The position numbers and the translations under genes are program-made. From contig NW_006281116.1 of NCBI RefSeq assembly GCF_000203795.2, forward strand, positions 473,468 to 537,467: 64,000 nt of DNA, given 5' to 3'. Source of the DNA: Batrachochytrium dendrobatidis JAM81. Its lineage: Eukaryota > Chytridiomycota > Chytridiomycetes > Rhizophydiales. The notes below the pieces were generated by a model. The model saw only the letters and a list, made by a program, of their open reading frames with translations, did not search any database and had not been told where the DNA came from. Below are positions 1 through 9,925 of this stretch, piece by piece; within the stretch, counting starts at the first letter, position 1, and the number at the start of each line of letters is the position of its first letter.

Positions 1-623
1 GTTGTCTATTGGTATGTTGAAAAATGTTTGCATTTAGATTCGATTCTGGGCATATTGGTGATTTGGTCATTTTGATTGCATTTTGGAATCCAGTTTCTAA
101 TGCTGTCACTGTTTTGTTTGACAATTGTAGTTCTGACGATCTACAAAGAGAGCGACTTATGAGAAGAGATAAAATTACAGTCATTCAAGCTCAGCAACGT
201 ATTGATAGTCAGATGCCAATCGATCGTAAAAAGAGTTTGGCCGATTATGTTATCGACAATACGAGTACGCTTGAATCTACTCAGGAACAAACCTTGAATC
301 TCATGGATGTCTTGACTCCCAAACCGTGGATTATATTGATTATTTGGTGTATACTGATTGTTCCTATTATTTGGGTTTATGTTGCTGTGGTGGTTTCCAT
401 TCGGTGGACGGCCTGGAGAAGGAATTTATATATGGGCTATAATCGGATTAGAAATTGGATTAAACTTCCCATCAATAGTGTACCAGACGCTTCTGCAACT
501 CGTATACCGACCCTGTCTACTCCAGGTCAAACTAAACAAGTCGGATCCAATGACAATCTGCTGCAGTATCCAACCACTCTAAGTGATATCTCGCTACCAC
601 CTGCTGCAGAAAGGTTTAACTGA
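1..623 (+). CDS. CAB5: Dephospho-CoA kinase, 3' part (last exons)
   Basis: The enzyme phosphorylates the 3'-hydroxyl of dephospho-CoA, the last step of coenzyme A synthesis. Only the end of the gene is in the window: an exon reaching position 11, an intron at 12-130 (GTATGT donor, CTAAT branch site near 98, TTGTAG acceptor) and a final exon at 131-623. Joining at 11/131 gives VVYCSDD, which leads into the typical C-terminal lid: LMRRD, then QMPIDRKKSLADYVIDN, a hallmark of CoaE-type kinases. Beyond the kinase fold lies one strongly hydrophobic segment (WIILIIWCILIVPIIW) and a polar tail of about 65 residues. This suggests membrane anchoring, as in fungal/animal forms that sit on mitochondria; that location is inference. 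AATAAA-like signals follow near 645. The P-loop half is off the left edge. Confidence 0.85.
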
Positions 624-726
624 CTTGTTTTTTTAAAAATAAGCAATAAAATCAAACTACATGTTTTGAAATCATTTATTAAAGTTGTATAAACTCATCA
701 AACCAACATGGTCAATGCACTTGGGT

Positions 727-1624
727 TTACATTGGAGGCATCAAACCATCCAGCTCTTCTTTTTTGAGTAGATTTACAAGTGCCTTGCCTGTTCTAGCAC
801 TTGTGGGAATAGCAGGCAATAATGCAACGGCTGGTCTTCGACCTTCCTGCAGCAGTACATTATACGTCGATGCAGCCTGTGTCTAAAAGCATGATCCATA
901 AATTAGTAGCGTATGCCAATAACTAGCTAGAAAAGTGTAGAATCTAGACGAGACTACACTCTGCATCAAACTACAGCCCTACAATTGATCATGAAACTTA
1001 CTGATGTAAGAACTTCTATTTGAATTCCAAGAGATACAAGATAGTCTCGCAATAACAAAGGCAGACGTTCCATTTTGGCACCGGTTCCAATCACTAATAT
1101 GTCTAAAAATGAAGCATTCCAGTGACGTTGAGTTTAACTATTCAATCCATCATGACATCAAACTTTTTACCTGGAGTAGGATCAACAACTTTGAAAATCT
1201 TGAGCATATCTGTCGACCATCCATAAAATATAGGCGAGGTCTGATCCTCACCCACATGCTTTTCTGCAGTGGAATTGCCTTGTGCATCAAACTCTCCTTC
1301 AGGACCACCCAGTCCATACTGCGGGACATCCCATAATAGCACTGTGTTGTTGATAATTAGTCCAGGACCAACAACTTTTAGGTCCTTGCAAACAAACCCA
1401 TTGTTGCTGACGCTGGTCACCATTTTGCCAATATTAGAAGGGGTACCAAAGAGTTGGTATTTCTGGAGAAGTGATTCTGTTGTAGGTTTACTAGTGGTAG
1501 ATACATTGACTGAATCGATCCTTGTATAGACTATGGGAGGTGTGCGGATGAATGAGTATGGCCCAGGGTTAGACAAAGCAAGAGTGTTTACAGGCAGTTT
1601 GAAACGATATCGTTGAAAAAACAT
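727..1624 (-). CDS. NDUFAF3: Mitochondrial complex I assembly factor, NDUFAF3/Mth938 family
   Basis: NDUFAF3 is a mitochondrial matrix protein needed for early assembly of NADH dehydrogenase. Three exons read on the minus strand: 1624-1171, 1102-1002 and 882-727. The introns are 1170-1103 (GTAAAA...TTTTTAG) and 1001-883 (GTAAGT...TTTTAG); the phases agree and give 236 residues. Family signatures are GFVCKDLKVVGPGLIINN, WDVP, then DILVIGTGAKMERLP across the first splice, and a C-terminal stretch with EGRRPAVALLPAIPTSART. The ATG at 1624 is chosen because it starts a basic, Arg/Ser/Pro-containing leader typical of a mitochondrial presequence; the frame is open further upstream without such character. 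An insertion of about 25 residues (GGPEGEFDAQGNSTAEKHVGEDQ) sits in the middle of the domain. The neighbouring CoA gene converges on it. Confidence 0.85.
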
Positions 1625-1798
1625 TGAATATGGTTTATTATTGTACAGGAAACTCCAATAAACTGAATTGAACTCGACATTGTGGATCGATTTATAATGA
1701 AATGTACACTGACAATCCAATATTTTTCAATTATTCATTATTAACTTTCTATTTCCTGTTAGAATCTTTTAATATTCAACAAAGCTGAATGATTTTTA

Positions 1799-2210
1799 GT
1801 GATTAGATGGAAACAATTGTTGCATTATTCGAATATGCAATCTTGTTTTCTTGATCTAGAGCGCAAATGTATGCAAGACTTGATTCTTTCCAATTGTCGT
1901 CCTTTATCTGTCCTGTCTACAAGGTTCATTAAAGTATCCTTTCAAGTAGTTTTGGATACAATCAAAAATGTCAAGTCGATAAGAATGCTACATTGTAGAG
2001 ATCAGAGTTGTCGTTGATGTTCGAGGTTGACATGCTGATGTGTAAAGAAACTGAAAAATATAAAAACCAAATCAACACTCGATGAGAATATTACAAGACT
2101 TTTTAAACAATGTCATGAAGCATATCTTATTTTAGATAGCATCCCATTTTACAAACCACAGATTCATTGGTTAAACCCTGCTGAAATCAATAAGAAATAG
2201 ATTTGTTTGT
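1799..2210 (+). pseudogene. Probable remnant of an IS630/Tc1-type transposase
   Basis: The reading is broken by stops and frameshifts. Near 2110-2200 it contains LILDSIPFYKPQIHWLNPAEI, which resembles the second catalytic Asp block and the 'LNPIE' block of DDE_3 transposases. A better-preserved relative lies at 58589-59350 on the other strand with LDNIPFHK and FLNPADN. No ends or target duplications were found. The short match keeps confidence low. Confidence 0.35.
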
Positions 2211-2328
2211 CGAGCAATTCTAAACAAAAGATTGAAATGTCAATTTTTAGTAGAAGATGCATAGAATATTCAACCACTGTTTATTCCCAAACCAAATAAT
2301 TATTGCAGGATGAATACAACTAAAAAAA

Positions 2329-2401
2329 CGAGCTTAGCAGGGGTCGAACCTGCAACCTCCTGATTCGTAGTCAGACGCGCTATCCATTGCGCCACAAGCC
2401 C
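2329..2401 (-). tRNA. tRNA-Arg (anticodon ACG), no intron
   Basis: Read on the minus strand, the 73-nt sequence folds as a cloverleaf. The acceptor strands are GGGCTTG and TAAGCTC. The anticodon loop is CTACGAA with anticodon ACG, and the T-arm is GCAGGTTCGACCCCTGC. ACG (A34 read as inosine) decodes CGU/CGC/CGA arginine codons. No intron is present and no CCA is encoded, as expected in a nuclear eukaryotic gene. It marks the edge of the conserved core before the repeat-rich accessory region. Confidence 0.95.
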
Positions 2402-2604
2402 ATGTATGAGTTGACACTCAAAAATTACATATTCGTAACACTACTAGACATTAGCATTTGAGCATTTATAACAAACAGTAAGAATAAACAATGGTCCAAT
2501 ATTTTTGTACTCTTTACTAGATATTGATTACTTTAATGGGAGATTTCAATTGTTTGGTGTCTGAAATTGCTCAACAAAGCTATTTTTAATATTGTTTGAA
2601 GTAA

Positions 2605-3201
2605 CATGCCAACGGTTTCAATCGTAATGTTTGCTCAAAACCCCGTAACTGATGAAAATCGCAACTCCGTTGTAGAGATCACACTGGGTCCTAGAGACTA
2701 TATGCAGAGTTGATTCTGAAAATTGTAAATATTTGACAATTGTATGCAATGTGTTGTTTGATTAACCTGACTAATATACATGTTGAACTATAGTCCTGTT
2801 TGCTGTACAAGCTGGTTCAGATTATTATGCAGTTCTTGGTATTCCATTTATGACTCGACTTGGATTGACATTTGATCGAGCACATAAACGCATTGGGTTT
2901 GGTCCTGGATGTGGATGTGAAGTCGCGACTGATGGATATCCTATTATTTCAAACAATGATCAGGTGCTCTGGCCATTATCACAGTAAGTTGTTTGATATT
3001 GATGTGTGGGTGTATCGATTAATACTGATCATGAATTTGATGCATAGTGTTAGATTGCCTGAACAACCAAGTACTTCAGGTTCAGATGGTGCATTTATTC
3101 GCAGAAGAAAACCAATAACTACAACTGATCAAGTAGTTGTACCTGAAAACACTCACCACACTGTCAAAAGTCGCAAAAAGACTCTCAATAAACTCGACTG
3201 A
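2605..3201 (+). pseudogene. Aspartyl protease 3' fragment (broken paralogue of the gene at 39973)
   Basis: This matches the last part of the protease gene at 39973-41626, including intron positions. It holds the end of exon 2 (VMFAQNPVTDENRNSVVEIT), an intron ending CTATAG near 2787, exon 3 with AGSDYYAVLGIPFM and GFGPGCGCEVATDGYP, an intron from about 2983, and exon 4 with RLPEQPSTSGSDG to NKLD and a stop. Near 2708 the sequence AGAGTTGATTCT lacks two bases present in the full copy, which shifts the frame before the splice site. The signal peptide, both active-site blocks and the 5' half are absent. The 3' flank and the following minus-strand secreted gene match the order at 41-43 kb, so this is one end of a segmental duplication. 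Confidence 0.8.
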
Positions 3202-3640
3202 ATACAATTCATTAGTGACAAACTGCTACTATATGTATTTTTAATATGGTGTGTTCAAGTCGTGCATGTATTGGATCAATCCAGTGTGAATCGTAGTTGT
3301 TTGATACACAATGATCACGTAGCTCAGTCATGGTATGCATTGTTGGAATCCATCACTGTATATTTGGATGATCATGTCGATACTAGATGCGCGATATCAA
3401 CAGTGTAATATGGTATACTGCTGCAAGTATCACAATGACTGTCATTTTTAAACAACTCAGATTGGTCCAATCTGGTCTGATCAGGTATCAACACACATGA
3501 CTATTGTTGTATTGGTGTTGCATGCCATGTGTCAATACGACATGTCAAGCAAGCTGTATTGTGTATTGGAAATACAAGTGTCGATGTACAATGTGATACC
3601 ATGCCAGTCAAGAATGCATATAAAATCAGTTTTAAATGAC
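3202..3640. repeat. Duplicated intergenic block between protease end and secreted gene
   Basis: No gene is seen here. The stretch is strongly similar to 5990-6170 and 41640-42360. Shared strings include ATCAACACACATGACTATTG, ACGACATGTCAAGCAAGCTG and TGGAAATACAAGTGTC. It serves as 3' flank to the protease remnant and to the secreted gene that ends at 3716. Confidence 0.75.
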
Positions 3641-3715
3641 AAATGACAATTGCAATTTTATTACAAGCAAAAATACAGTAAATACAGTTGAAATCAGTCC
3701 AGATTAGCAACCAAA

Positions 3716-4579
3716 TCAATTGGATGAATCGGATGAATAAGATGAATCAGATGAATAAGATGAATCGTCATCTCTGAATTGATCCAAGAGGAATCCAACT
3801 TTTTTTACAATTTTAGAAGAAATTTTACGTGCACGAGAACGTTTGGAAGCTTTTTGTGTACTGGAAGATGTTTGTGTACTCGAGGATGTTCGAGTGCGTT
3901 GGACTGCAGGCGTTTCATTTGTTGATGGGGATGGACTTTCATGATGTTTTAATGCTTGATGTGATGGACTATGGGTTCCACTAGTAGAGGCTTGATCGGA
4001 TTCGGATTCTGACTCTTGACTTAGTACGGGACTGTGAGGTGCGTCAAGTTTCGTGTGATAATCAGTTGTTTTCAGACCCGAGCTTTTCTCGAGCAGACTC
4101 TCTGCGAGTAGTATTTTGACTCCGCCAAATCTCCAACGAAGCTGAGTGCTATTTAAATAAGACTCTGAACACTTTTTTTCGAGGTCGAAAAGAATGAGAT
4201 TTTGGGCTTCGAGTTCAAGTTCGAGGTCCTTAAGCTCTTTCTTATGTTTGGAATTCTTGCGTTTCCAAGATTTTTTGCTTAAATGCCGATATTCTTCAAG
4301 TAGCCATTCTATCAGTTTTTCTTGACAAAGTTTTTCAAATTTTAGCAAGCTATATGTTTTCTCTGCTTTCTCATAGGCTTCCTTCATCTGTAGGTAATCC
4401 TCGATCGAATTAATAGTATTCTCGGGTACTTCACTAAGACCAGCCGAGTTTGTGACTTTTGCGTTGGAGATTGTTGAAGAGCTAGAATAAGTAGCTGTAG
4501 TTGCAGTGGGGAGAACTGAATTGGCTGTAGTAACCGAGCAAGTAAACAGGATTGATGTCAATACAATTAAGAATTTCAT
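3716..4579 (-). CDS. Small secreted coiled-coil protein, Ser/Thr-rich tail
   Basis: About 287 residues with no recognised enzyme domain. A signal peptide opens the protein (MKFLIVLTSILFTCSVTTAN). Then come a Ser/Thr stretch, a charged helical region of roughly residues 60-170 rich in Glu/Lys/Leu (coiled-coil-like), a Ser/Pro/Thr-rich tail with TSSSTQ repeats, a basic patch (KRSRARKISSKIVKK) and an acidic end with a repeated DSSYSS unit. The start at 4579 is preferred over the in-frame ATG at 4627 because a TATA-like TATAAATAT lies near 4650, too close for 4627. It has paralogues at 6419, 42444 and 56681 with the same promoter. The architecture fits an exported protein of a pathogenic chytrid; the function is unknown. 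Confidence 0.75.
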   Translation of the reverse strand: MKFLIVLTSILFTCSVTTANSVLPTATTATYSSSSTISNAKVTNSAGLSEVPENTINSIEDYLQMKEAYEKAEKTYSLLKFEKLCQEKLIEWLLEEYRHLSKKSWKRKNSKHKKELKDLELELEAQNLILFDLEKKCSESYLNSTQLRWRFGGVKILLAESLLEKSSGLKTTDYHTKLDAPHSPVLSQESESESDQASTSGTHSPSHQALKHHESPSPSTNETPAVQRTRTSSSTQTSSSTQKASKRSRARKISSKIVKKVGFLLDQFRDDDSSYSSDSSYSSDSSN

Positions 4580-4599
4580 TATATTGGTTTGGTTATGAG

Positions 4600-4861
4600 C
4601 AAGTTGTATATGATTGTCGTTTGACAAGTGAATTTCGGATCATATTTATATTTGTTATCGATGGACAGCATTAAAAGCATGTTCCTGAATGATCATCCTA
4701 AGGAACTAACCTTATTTTCAGGGTTAGTAGCTCCAAGGAAACCCTTCGTATGGCGTTCCGCAATCTTGGTTGTACTATTGTCTGCTCGGCTATGCATTTG
4801 TGTATTGTATGGTCGGTTGATTGTGTAGTTTCCCACCCTTTAAAACCCTAAAAAGGGTTAG
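4600..4861 (-). promoter_or_regulatory. Promoter module of secreted gene: TATA, GCTTTTAAT block, telobox-like palindrome
   Basis: Reading toward the gene, the module has an inverted AACCCTAAAAAGGGTTAG element near 4844-4861, a CCTTAGGATGATCATTCAGG block near 4690-4705, ATGCTTTTAATGCTG, and TATAAATAT near 4645-4653. The same order recurs upstream of the genes ending at 6419 and 42444 and upstream of 56681. The AACCCTAA core equals a telobox. Regulatory function is inferred from conservation only. Confidence 0.5.
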
Positions 4862-5110
4862 TGTGCTAAAATATAGGAAGGTAAACATAGGTTCAAATAA
4901 TTCTGCATAGCCTATATAAGATGGCTTTGATATTCAGTCGCTAGATGACCATCAATGTTTGCTGTGATGTTTATGCTTTTTCAAATGACTTAATTGATTG
5001 GCATAGTTCAAATATGCCGCTTTGTGATATTTTGCATTCAATTTGACATGATCAGTGTCTCGACAGTTGTGTTGGCATTGCATGTTGTAGATATATCAAT
5101 CTCGATTGTC
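4840..5110. repeat. Upstream flank duplicated with 7368-7580
   Basis: Nearly identical to 7368-7580: both contain GTGTGCTAAAATATAGGAA, TTCTGCATAGCCTATATAAG and CAGTCGCTAGATGACCATC. A more diverged copy is at 43610-43760. It shows that the secreted gene was duplicated together with several hundred bases of upstream DNA. From 5110 to 5690 I see only AT-rich sequence with short open frames of no coding character. Confidence 0.75.
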
Positions 5111-5689
5111 ACTATATAGTTGTATCAACCACACATCATGATCATATGTCATGGTTGACTTGTATTCTGGATTAATGCACTCATTCCATCACTTGAACAC
5201 AATGCTTGTATATACACTGCAATTGGATCCAGTCACTCAACATCACAGCATGACCCACATACAATCTGATTGTGATGGTGATTGTCATGTTGGTATATAT
5301 GTCGAGTATGTACATCCGAGTGATCAAGCCATACATGTATATGCACACAATACATACAATACACACCAGTTGCGTTGATCAGCATGCGTCAACTGGTCAA
5401 TATCGTCAACCTGATTATACACGCACTTGACATGTACATCTGGACAGTGATCATTGTACAATCCAGACTGTTGTGCAAACCATATATGGCCAGTCATGTC
5501 AAGTATCGATCAACAACTGCGATCGATATCAAACTATTGTGCACAATCGATTGTAATCCACACCAGTTATAATCAATTACACACACCACAATGCATGTTG
5601 CATTTGAATACATGTCATGATGGTCAATGTCAATCACACACAACTGGTAATGTATGACCAATGACAGCACTCGACAACTGCAACGATCG

Positions 5690-6180
5690 ATACCAACCCT
5701 ATCAAGTGTGTTGATACATTGCATTGACACTAGATGCGCAATATCAACAGTGCAATATGGTATACTGCTGCAAATACCATGATTATCACATTTCATTAGT
5801 GTGATCATATTGCACCAATCGACCAGTATACGATCACTGCATACATCAACATGTGCATAATGGCCATATTGTTGGCATTGTATATTCAACATGTGATATT
5901 TAACACACTACAAAGTTGATACTGCAACTGATGTGTGTGATCAGTCAGGCTATTGATGCAACCATTTTGACACCACAATCAACGAGTCAAACCAGTCGAG
6001 TTGGTCGGATCTGATATCAACACACATGACTATTGTTGGTATTGGTGTTGCATGTGTCAATACGACATGTCAAGCAAGCTGTATTGTATTGGAAATACAA
6101 GTGTCGATGCACAATATGTTATCATGCCAACTAAAACTGTGGAATGATTAGATATAATGCATGTAGATCCAATATCAAAT
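5690..6180. repeat. Duplicated 3' flank, copy shared with 41880-42180
   Basis: No gene. It contains TGATCATATTGCACCAATC at 5802 and GACCAGTATACGATCACTGC, found again near 41962 and, reversed, near 56312. The distal part (5990-6130) matches 3480-3610 and 42110-42190. It forms the left side of the second secreted-gene unit. Confidence 0.7.
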
Positions 6181-6418
6181 ATCAATTTTATTATATTTTA
6201 TTCAAGCAAAAATACAGTGAGCACAGCTGAAACCAGTCCAGATTAGCAGCCAAATCAATTGGATCAATCAAATGAGTCGTCATCTGAATTGATTCAAAAG
6301 TGATTAGATCCTATTCCCTAAAACTGGAAGATGTTCGAGTGCATTGAACTGTAGGCGTTTCATTTGATGGAGACAGGATTTCATAATATTGTAATGCTTG
6401 ATGTCATGGATTGTGGGT

Positions 6419-7093
6419 TTAACTAGTAGAGGCTTGATCGGATTTTGACTCTTGGCTTAGTACGTAATTGCGAGATGCATTGACGAGTTTCATAAAATCG
6501 GGATCTAATTCCAGACGTCCCAGGTAATAATAAAGCGATAATATATCTAGATGTCCTCCAAACAGGTGTCTTATGACTTTTATTCCAAGGATATCCAATT
6601 TCAAACCAAGCTGAGAATACTCGAGGCAAGCACCCAGATATCTTTTTGTAAGCGTGGAAAGAATTTCCTTTTGTTTTTTGAATATCCGTTTAGCTTTCTC
6701 GAGTTTAACTCCATACTTTAAAACATTCTTGCTACTTTGATATTCAAGTTTCAACTTCTTGTAGTCTTCACCTAGCTGGTTTACTAGTATTTTTTGATCA
6801 AGGTTTTCAGAGTCTGTCGAGTTGCATATTCCCATTGCAATTTGATAGTTTCCACTTGTTTCCAAGTATTCCTTGATCGAATTCATGGCATCATCTGAAA
6901 GTTTACTAAAATCGACTGAGCCTATATTGGTTGCATTAGGAACTTCTGGAAAGCTAGAATAAGTACTTGTAGTCGAACTAGAAAGAGTTGTCGAGCTAGA
7001 TTCGGCACCTGTAGTCACAGTGGGGAGAATTGGACTGGCTGTAGTAACCGAGCAAGTAAACAGGATTGATGACAGAGCAATTAGGAATTTCAT
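6419..7093 (-). CDS. Secreted coiled-coil protein, tail truncated by a stop
   Basis: Paralogue of the gene at 3716-4579, with an almost identical signal peptide (MKFLIALSSILFTCSVTTAS) and the same promoter. A Ser/Thr linker follows, then a long charged helical region (KKLKLEYQSSKNVLKYGVKLEKAKRIFKKQKEIL). About 224 residues. The reading stops at SKSDQASTS, exactly where the paralogue continues with a Ser/Pro/Thr-rich tail. Downstream DNA at 6250-6418 still encodes recognisable tail pieces (NETP, RTSSS) after the stop, so the tail was lost by point changes. The start at 7093 is favoured over 7141 because the TATA-like element is near 7160. It may be expressed as a shorter protein or be an early pseudogene. 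Confidence 0.65.
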   Translation of the reverse strand: MKFLIALSSILFTCSVTTASPILPTVTTGAESSSTTLSSSTTSTYSSFPEVPNATNIGSVDFSKLSDDAMNSIKEYLETSGNYQIAMGICNSTDSENLDQKILVNQLGEDYKKLKLEYQSSKNVLKYGVKLEKAKRIFKKQKEILSTLTKRYLGACLEYSQLGLKLDILGIKVIRHLFGGHLDILSLYYYLGRLELDPDFMKLVNASRNYVLSQESKSDQASTS

Positions 7094-7099
7094 TATATT

Positions 7100-7385
7100 G
7101 GTTTGGTTATGAGCAAGCTGTATATGATTGATATTCAACACGTCGGGTTTGGATCATATTTATATTTGTTATCGATGGACAGTATTGAAAGCGTGTTCCC
7201 GAGTGACCACCCTAAGGGTTGGTATTGATTTATTACTATCGATTTTGAGGTAATCCAAAAAAGATATTATTTTATATAATGTTCCGCAATCTTGGTTATA
7301 CTATTGTATGCTCGGCTATGCATTCGAGCATTGTATGGTTAGTTTGTTATGCAATATATTCTTTTTCCACCCTAAAAAGGGTTAG
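7100..7385 (-). promoter_or_regulatory. Promoter module, second copy
   Basis: Same order as the module at 4600-4861: TATAAATAT near 7157-7165, the TTCAATACTGTCCATCGATAA region, a CCTTAGGGTGGTCACTCGGG block near 7190-7210, and a CCCTAAAAAGGGTTAG palindrome at 7370-7385. Spacing differs by an insertion of about 100 bases. The role is inferred from conservation. Confidence 0.45.
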
Positions 7386-7580
7386 TGTGCTAAAATATAG
7401 GAATATAAACATAGGTTCAAATAATTCTGCATAGCCTATATAAGATGGCTTTGATATTCAGTCGCTAGATGACCATCAATGTTTGCTGTGATGTTTATGC
7501 TTTTTCAAATGGCTTAATTGATTGGCATAGTTCAAACATGTGGCTTTGTGATATTTTGCATTGAATTTGACATGATCAGT
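7368..7580. repeat. Upstream flank duplicated with 4840-5110
   Basis: Near-identical to 4840-5060. The match ends at about TTGACATGATCAGT, a breakpoint of the duplication. From 7581 to 7869 no similarity or gene is seen; one 68-codon minus-strand frame (7576-7782) has no recognisable features. Confidence 0.7.
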
Positions 7581-7869
7581 CATCACCATTAGACACTAAT
7601 GTGAGAGTGTTGGGATGTGTATGTTTGGACTGACAGTAGACATTCTGAATGGTTTGCAGTAACCAGAAACCATCAACAATGATGTTTAAACTGGGATTCA
7701 CACAGTTTTCTTTCACTGTTCTCTCATCTTGTAAACACTCTTCCTGTTCTTTAATAGATGACGCAATCAAATATTGATTCATTCCTTCATGTCTTTGATT
7801 TACTGTGATATACTTTCCAATAATGACAACTATCGATATGCCATCATATGCTCACGATCCTCAGTTGTG

Positions 7870-8279
7870 TTCATCAAACACACAATGCAGTCAATGTGTA
7901 GTAGCTATTGTATATTGCAATTCAAAACACAGTTATTGCGGGACGAATATCAAAATGATCCATTTTACACGAATATGGTTGTAAAAGGGTGCGTTTACAA
8001 GACTACACAACACTCAAGGGGTGTATTTTTCAAAATACTTGATAAAAGGGTCGTAAAAGCATAATACGGTACTATGAATAGGGAGCAGTATACTGTCTAG
8101 TATGATGGTAGCCTACCACAAACAACCAAGTAGCCCTGTGTTGCTGGTTAACCTAAAAGGGTTAGGGTTGGTTTACTATACAAAAATATAAATACGATGA
8201 AATATGTCCAGTTTTATAATCAACATCGATCTTGAAAATCTGCCCATCTAACAATCTTTTAAACCCATCCAGCAATCTA
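7870..8279 (+). promoter_or_regulatory. Duplicated promoter flank of secreted gene, with AAGGGTTAGGGTTGG element
   Basis: The block aligns with 47510-47933, which precedes the paralogous gene at 47934. Shared pieces are CAATGTGTAGTA, GATCCATTTTACA, AAAGGGTCGTAAAAGCATAA, GTTAACCTAAAAGGGTT near 8145-8165, TACAAAAATA near 8180 and TCCAGTTTTATAATC near 8207-8221. Here the GGGTTAGGGTTGG run is a telomere-like (TTAGGG) telobox; the 47.8-kb copy keeps only AAAGGGTTGG. TTTTATAAT, some 65 bases before the ATG, is the likely TATA box. The function is inferred. Confidence 0.5.
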
Positions 8280-8843
8280 ATGAAGTTCATTGACATTTTA
8301 TTCGTACTGAGCGCGGCGGCAACCGCTAATGCAATACTGGTTTCAGATAACGGCAATGGTTCAGTCCAGGCATCAAGTACTTCTAGTCAAGTGTCTAGCC
8401 CAACCAACGAGCCTGGTCCAAGTGCTCCCAAACGAGGTCGGAAACAATCAATGAATCAACCCGGTCCAAGCACTTCCAGTCAAGATCAGCAACAACCAGT
8501 GAGCCAAGGCGAGTCGAGTAATACTGTTCCAAATCAAGTGACTGGATTAAGCAAAAAAAAACAGAAAGTCCTTAATCGTATGAAGAAAAGACTTGAGTTG
8601 CTTGAAAAAATGGAAAGGAGCATGACCCAAAACTATTATGATTATGTATCTATTGGATTAAAAAAGCAGAGAAGGTTAAGACAAGGCAAAGATGTAACAA
8701 CTTTTAAACACAGCCTAGAAGTTGAAAAGCAATTCAAAACAAGGACTGAAGAATTAGGAGATGAAGTAGACAAGATCAAAGAAAAGCTAAAAAAGTTTAT
8801 GACAAAGCATGGTTTGGAATTTCAAGAGTCGAATTTGGACTGA
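8280..8843 (+). CDS. Secreted Ser/Pro/Gln-rich protein with basic coiled-coil C-terminus
   Basis: 187 residues. A signal peptide (MKFIDILFVLSAAATANA) starts at the ATG at 8280; upstream codons in frame lack an ATG. Residues about 25-90 are low-complexity with a repeated unit of the type PGPSTSSQDQQQP and PSAPKRGRKQ. The C-terminal 95 residues are Lys/Glu/Leu-rich and helical (KKKQKVLNRMKKRLELLEKMERS). It has no enzyme domain. A longer paralogue is at 47934, where the repeated unit is expanded. A secreted effector-like role is inferred from the architecture and the clustering. Confidence 0.75.
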   Translation: MKFIDILFVLSAAATANAILVSDNGNGSVQASSTSSQVSSPTNEPGPSAPKRGRKQSMNQPGPSTSSQDQQQPVSQGESSNTVPNQVTGLSKKKQKVLNRMKKRLELLEKMERSMTQNYYDYVSIGLKKQRRLRQGKDVTTFKHSLEVEKQFKTRTEELGDEVDKIKEKLKKFMTKHGLEFQESNLD

Positions 8844-9925
8844 TGATGTGATGATTTTGGTTTTGAATAAATTTAAACTTTCTGATGTTGGTATTTGTCG
8901 AGTATTGTGAATGGGTCAACAATTATATCATTGATTGTGTACTGCATGTTTGTGTATTACATCAATAGTTACTGGGTTGCTGATTGATACATTGGCATGG
9001 TTTGTTCCATATACATCAATGACATGATAGCAACCAGTGCTGATTGTAACTACCAATCGCACTTGCATGATATCACCAACTGACCATATCGTGCATCGTA
9101 CAACAAACGGAGCAATACACTTGCTCAAGGTCGGATGTAGATTGCGTCATTAACTGGTTTGATATTGGTCAATTAGTATTGTGTCAGTTTGTAATGTAAT
9201 ATATGCGGTGTGGTATTACGCAGCATGGTATTGGTAGTGGTGTATTGACGTCAAATGGGCCACTGAATAACAGTGTTCATGACACTGACTGTTCATCACC
9301 ATCCAATCCAATCTCACCATTTCAATCAATCTTGGTCAATGTTGATGATTTACACGCTAATTCATTATCCAATCTTGTCTGACATTATTATTGGCTTTAA
9401 TCACATTTGGTTTGTACAACTGCCATGAGTTGCACTACCATTATCATTATGTATCTGATCACCAAATATTCCAATACATCAATAATACCACAGTGTAAAC
9501 AGTAATACAGTTGATCAGTATTGTGGCAAGACTTTTCATTCAAGTTTGTATTTGGAAATACTCGATGGTTTAATCACCACACTGTTTGTAATGCGATTGT
9601 CATTGATCTCATTCTAGTCCATTTGATCACATCCGATTTATGATGATGTTTAGTAATCCATTACCATGTGTTGTAGTAAACTAGTTTGTTTATTCAACCA
9701 AATCCACAACAATCACATTCAGAATATTAATTTACAGTATTTCTAAATGCATGTTTGATAACAATCCAATTTTGTTACAAAAAACTGATCAAAACAATAC
9801 TAAAATGGAACAACTCGTTTGTGTGTTTTACAACAATCCAAACATAAACAATTGTTGGAAATTGTTGGACATTCGCATGAATGAAATTGTCAAATCAAAA
9901 TTCAACTTTACTAATTTTATCAAAC
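8844..9925. other. Intergenic region; first part duplicated
   Basis: 8850-9130 resembles 48870-49190: both have AATAAATTTAA, CTTTCTGATG, GTATTGTGAATGG and GGTTTGTTCCATATACATC. It is the shared 3' flank of the two secreted paralogues. From 9130 to 9925 the DNA is AT-rich, with no gene, RNA or repeat that I can support. Confidence 0.6.
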
